Assembly (NCBI GenBank): GCA_031373255.1
Contig: JANMMJ010000246.1
Span: 4,357 to 68,356 of the forward strand
DNA: 64,000 bases
DNA from: JANMMJ01 sp031373255
GTDB lineage: Bacteria > Pseudomonadota > Alphaproteobacteria > Rhizobiales > Aestuariivirgaceae
Reading direction: 5' to 3'
Part shown: one piece after another, positions 61,924 through 64,000 of the stretch
Position numbering within the stretch: position 1 is the first letter of the stretch
How the letters are laid out: every line of letters starts with the position of its first letter
Notes under the pieces: generated by a model
Told to the model about the DNA's origin: nothing
The model's input: the letters and a program-made list of their open reading frames with translations, nothing else
The model's database searches: none
Position numbers and translations under genes: made by a program

Positions 61924-63381
61924 ATGTATCTCGGACTTGATTTCGGCACCTCCTCGGTCAAGGGCGTGCTCATTGATGAACGGCAGAAAATCATCGCCAC
62001 CGCGTCCGCGCCATTGAAGGTGTCGCGTCCCCAGCCGGGCTGGTCCGAGCAGAATCCGGAAGACTGGTGGAAGGCCTGCAATGCCGTGGTGAAGGCAATT
62101 GGCCGGATGAAGCCCAAGGCGATTGCCGCTGTTGCCGGCATCGGGCTTTCGGGACAGCAGCATGGCGCAACGCTGCTCGATGCCGCGGGCAAGCCGCTGC
62201 GCCCCTGCATCTTGTGGAACGATGCCCGTTCCTTCCGCGAATGCGAGGACATCATGGCGAGGGAGCCCGGCGCTGTGGCCCATGCCGGCAATGTGCCGCT
62301 TGCTGGCTACACCGCGCCAAAGCTGGTGTGGGTGAAGAAGCACGAACCAAAGATTTTTGCCAGGGTGGCGAAGGTGCTGCTGCCGAAGGACTACATCCGC
62401 TTCCGCATGACCGGCGAATATGCCTCCGACATGTCGGACAGTTCCGGCACGTTCTGGCTGGACATTGCCAAACGCCAATGGTCCGGCATGCTGCTTGCGG
62501 CTTCGGACATGCGCCTTGACCAGATGCCGAAGCTCTACGAAGGCACCGACGCCACCGGACAGTTGACGCCCGCCGTCGCCAGGGCCTGGGGCATGCCGAA
62601 ACGTCCGGTGGTGGCAGGTGGCGGTGGTGACAATGCCGCGGCCGCATGTGGCATTGGTGCTGTCACCGACAATGCCGCACTTGTGTCGATCGGCACGTCC
62701 GGCGTGATGTTTGTCTCCAATGACAAATTCCGCCCCAATGCCGGGCGCATGGTGCATGCCTTCTGCCATGCCGTGCCGGGCACCTGGCACCAGATGGGTG
62801 TTATTCTCTCAGCTGCGGTGAGTCTCGAATGGCTCGCAGGTGTGCTGGGCACGCCCGCACCCAAGCTCATCGGCAAGCTCGGCACGAAGCTCGAAGGCCC
62901 ATCGCCGACACTGTTCCTGCCCTATCTCTCCGGCGAACGCACCCCTGTTGGAGATTCGCAGGTGCGCGGGCTCATCATGGGATTGGGCCATGAGACCGGC
63001 CACAAGGCGCTGACCCATGCCGCCCTTGACGCCGTGGCCTTCGCCTTCCGCGACAGCCTGGAAGCCCTGAAGGGTGCAGGTACCGAAGTGAAGCGTGTCA
63101 TGGCCGTGGGCGGGGGGTCACGCTCCGAACTCTGGCTCAGGATCATCGCAACCGTGCTCGGCGTTCCGATCGACCTGCCGGCCGCAGGCGATGTTGGCGG
63201 CGCCTTCGGTGCTGCCCGCCTGGGGCTCATCGCCGCCACCGGCGCTGACTACCGCAAGATCCTCACCGCCCCCAAAACCGCGCGCACCATCAAGCCCGAT
63301 CCGAAGATCCGCGAAGCCTATGAAAGCCACTACCGGCGCTATGCCCAAATCTATCCTGCCATCAAGGAGATCTATCGCTGA
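61924..63381 (+). CDS. xylB: Xylulokinase
   Basis: Phosphorylates D-xylulose to xylulose 5-phosphate; 485 residues, FGGY family. YLGLDFGTSSVKGVLID is the ATP loop, GIGLSGQQHGATLLD is the Xks signature with substrate contacts, and YLSGERTPVGDSQVRG and AVGGGSRSELWLRI lie in the second domain. ATG at 61924 has GAGG 7 nt upstream; the GTG just before is in frame. Its TGA overlaps the xylA ATG. Confidence 0.95.
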   Translation: MYLGLDFGTSSVKGVLIDERQKIIATASAPLKVSRPQPGWSEQNPEDWWKACNAVVKAIGRMKPKAIAAVAGIGLSGQQHGATLLDAAGKPLRPCILWNDARSFRECEDIMAREPGAVAHAGNVPLAGYTAPKLVWVKKHEPKIFARVAKVLLPKDYIRFRMTGEYASDMSDSSGTFWLDIAKRQWSGMLLAASDMRLDQMPKLYEGTDATGQLTPAVARAWGMPKRPVVAGGGGDNAAAACGIGAVTDNAALVSIGTSGVMFVSNDKFRPNAGRMVHAFCHAVPGTWHQMGVILSAAVSLEWLAGVLGTPAPKLIGKLGTKLEGPSPTLFLPYLSGERTPVGDSQVRGLIMGLGHETGHKALTHAALDAVAFAFRDSLEALKGAGTEVKRVMAVGGGSRSELWLRIIATVLGVPIDLPAAGDVGGAFGAARLGLIAATGADYRKILTAPKTARTIKPDPKIREAYESHYRRYAQIYPAIKEIYR

Positions 63382-64000
63382 TGACCAAGTTCTATTCGAT
63401 TACCGATCCGATAAGATATGAAGGCCCGGAAGCGAAGTCGGCGCTCGCCTACCGCTGGTACAATCCGAAGCAGAAGGTGCTCGGCAAGACCATGGCCGAG
63501 CATCTGCGCTTCGCCGTGTGCTACTGGCACACCCTGTGCTGGCCCGGTCTCGATCCTTTCGGTGGCGAAACCTTCCTGCGCCCCTGGCACCATGATCCCG
63601 ATCCCATGGCCGCCGCGCGCACCAAGGCCGATGTCATGTTCGAGACGCTGCGCCTCCTCGGCGTTGACTATTTCTCCTTCCACGATCTCGATATCGCGCC
63701 TGAAGGCAAGTCGCTCAAGGAATTCAACGCCAATGTGACGGCGATTGCCAACATCCTCGAAGCCAAAATGGCCAAGACCGGCAAGAAACTTCTGTGGGGC
63801 ACGGCCAACATGTTTTCCAACCGCCGCTTCATGGCGGGCGCCGCCACCAATCCCGATCCCGATATTTTCGCCTATTGCGCAGCACAGGTGAAGCACTGCC
63901 TCGACGTGACCAAGGGCCTGGGTGGCGAGAACTATGTGATGTGGGGTGGCCGCGAAGGCTACGAGACGCTGCTCAACACCAACATCGGCCGCGAATTGCA
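63381..64000 (+). CDS. xylA: Xylose isomerase (partial, cut by the end of the window)
   Basis: The first 206 residues of xylose isomerase, which converts D-xylose to D-xylulose. HLRFAVCYWHTLCWPGLDPFGG, YFSFHDLDIAPEGKSL (catalytic His and Asp), LLWGTANMFSNRRFMAG and MWGGREGYETLLNTN are signatures of the long (class II) form. The 3' end lies beyond 64000. Immediately coupled to xylB. Confidence 0.96.
   Translation, partial: MTKFYSITDPIRYEGPEAKSALAYRWYNPKQKVLGKTMAEHLRFAVCYWHTLCWPGLDPFGGETFLRPWHHDPDPMAAARTKADVMFETLRLLGVDYFSFHDLDIAPEGKSLKEFNANVTAIANILEAKMAKTGKKLLWGTANMFSNRRFMAGAATNPDPDIFAYCAAQVKHCLDVTKGLGGENYVMWGGREGYETLLNTNIGREL

Overview
The window reads as chromosomal, gene-dense DNA (about 60 protein genes, short gaps, many ATGA/GTGA overlaps) from an alphaproteobacterium of the Hyphomicrobiales (Rhizobiales) type. 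Supporting signs are a FrcB/FrcC/FrcA fructose importer close to the Sinorhizobium one, an Irr-type iron box in front of mbfA, two alphaproteobacterial LexA boxes of the form GTTC-N7-GTTC, and an Entner-Doudoroff gene cluster. I saw no tRNA, rRNA, CRISPR array, transposase or phage gene. The taxon is an inference from gene content.

Layout. 0-9 kb: small hypotheticals, a SARP-like/TPR regulator, then pgi, a RbsD/FucU mutarotase and a ROK regulator, facing the frcBCA operon across a 35-bp palindrome; a promoter plus hairpin after frcA may make a small RNA. 9-15 kb: ChaC-like gamma-glutamylcyclotransferase, prfC, membrane proteins, hydrolase, lipocalin-like protein with no normal start codon, methyltransferase. 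15-20 kb: minus-strand zwf-pgl-edd-eda-mgsA, a complete glucose-6-phosphate to pyruvate plus glyceraldehyde-3-phosphate set joined to methylglyoxal synthase. 20-31 kb: hrpB, a LacI regulator divergent from a PhyH-type dioxygenase, a DMT exporter, and an oxidative sugar route (dgoK, sugar 1-dehydrogenase, galM, IlvD/Edd dehydratase). 31-48 kb: an SOS-type hypothetical gene, lepA, mbfA, pheST, rplT, rpmI, a two-component system with a PepSY protein lodged between rpmI and infC, hydrolase, epimerase, queG, GST, uppP, glk, and a phosphoribosyltransferase/BtpA-like pair. 48-58 kb: two ABC importer operons, one polyamine type with a NodB-fold deacetylase, an SDR and a zinc alcohol dehydrogenase, and one NitT/TauT type. 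58-64 kb: queF, a second SOS-type hypothetical gene, small proteins, palindromic repeats, and LacI-xylB-xylA running off the end.

Most of the window serves sugar catabolism: fructose uptake, glucose entry (glk, pgi, zwf), the Entner-Doudoroff trunk, an oxidative aldose pathway and the isomerase/kinase route for xylose, each with its own local regulator (ROK, LacI, LacI).

The most unusual observation is a pair of paralogous 226-residue proteins of unknown function, 28 kb apart. They share a hydrophobic N-terminus and conserved C-terminal motifs, and each sits behind a perfect GTTC-N7-GTTC LexA box. This looks like an undescribed SOS-induced, possibly membrane-anchored family.
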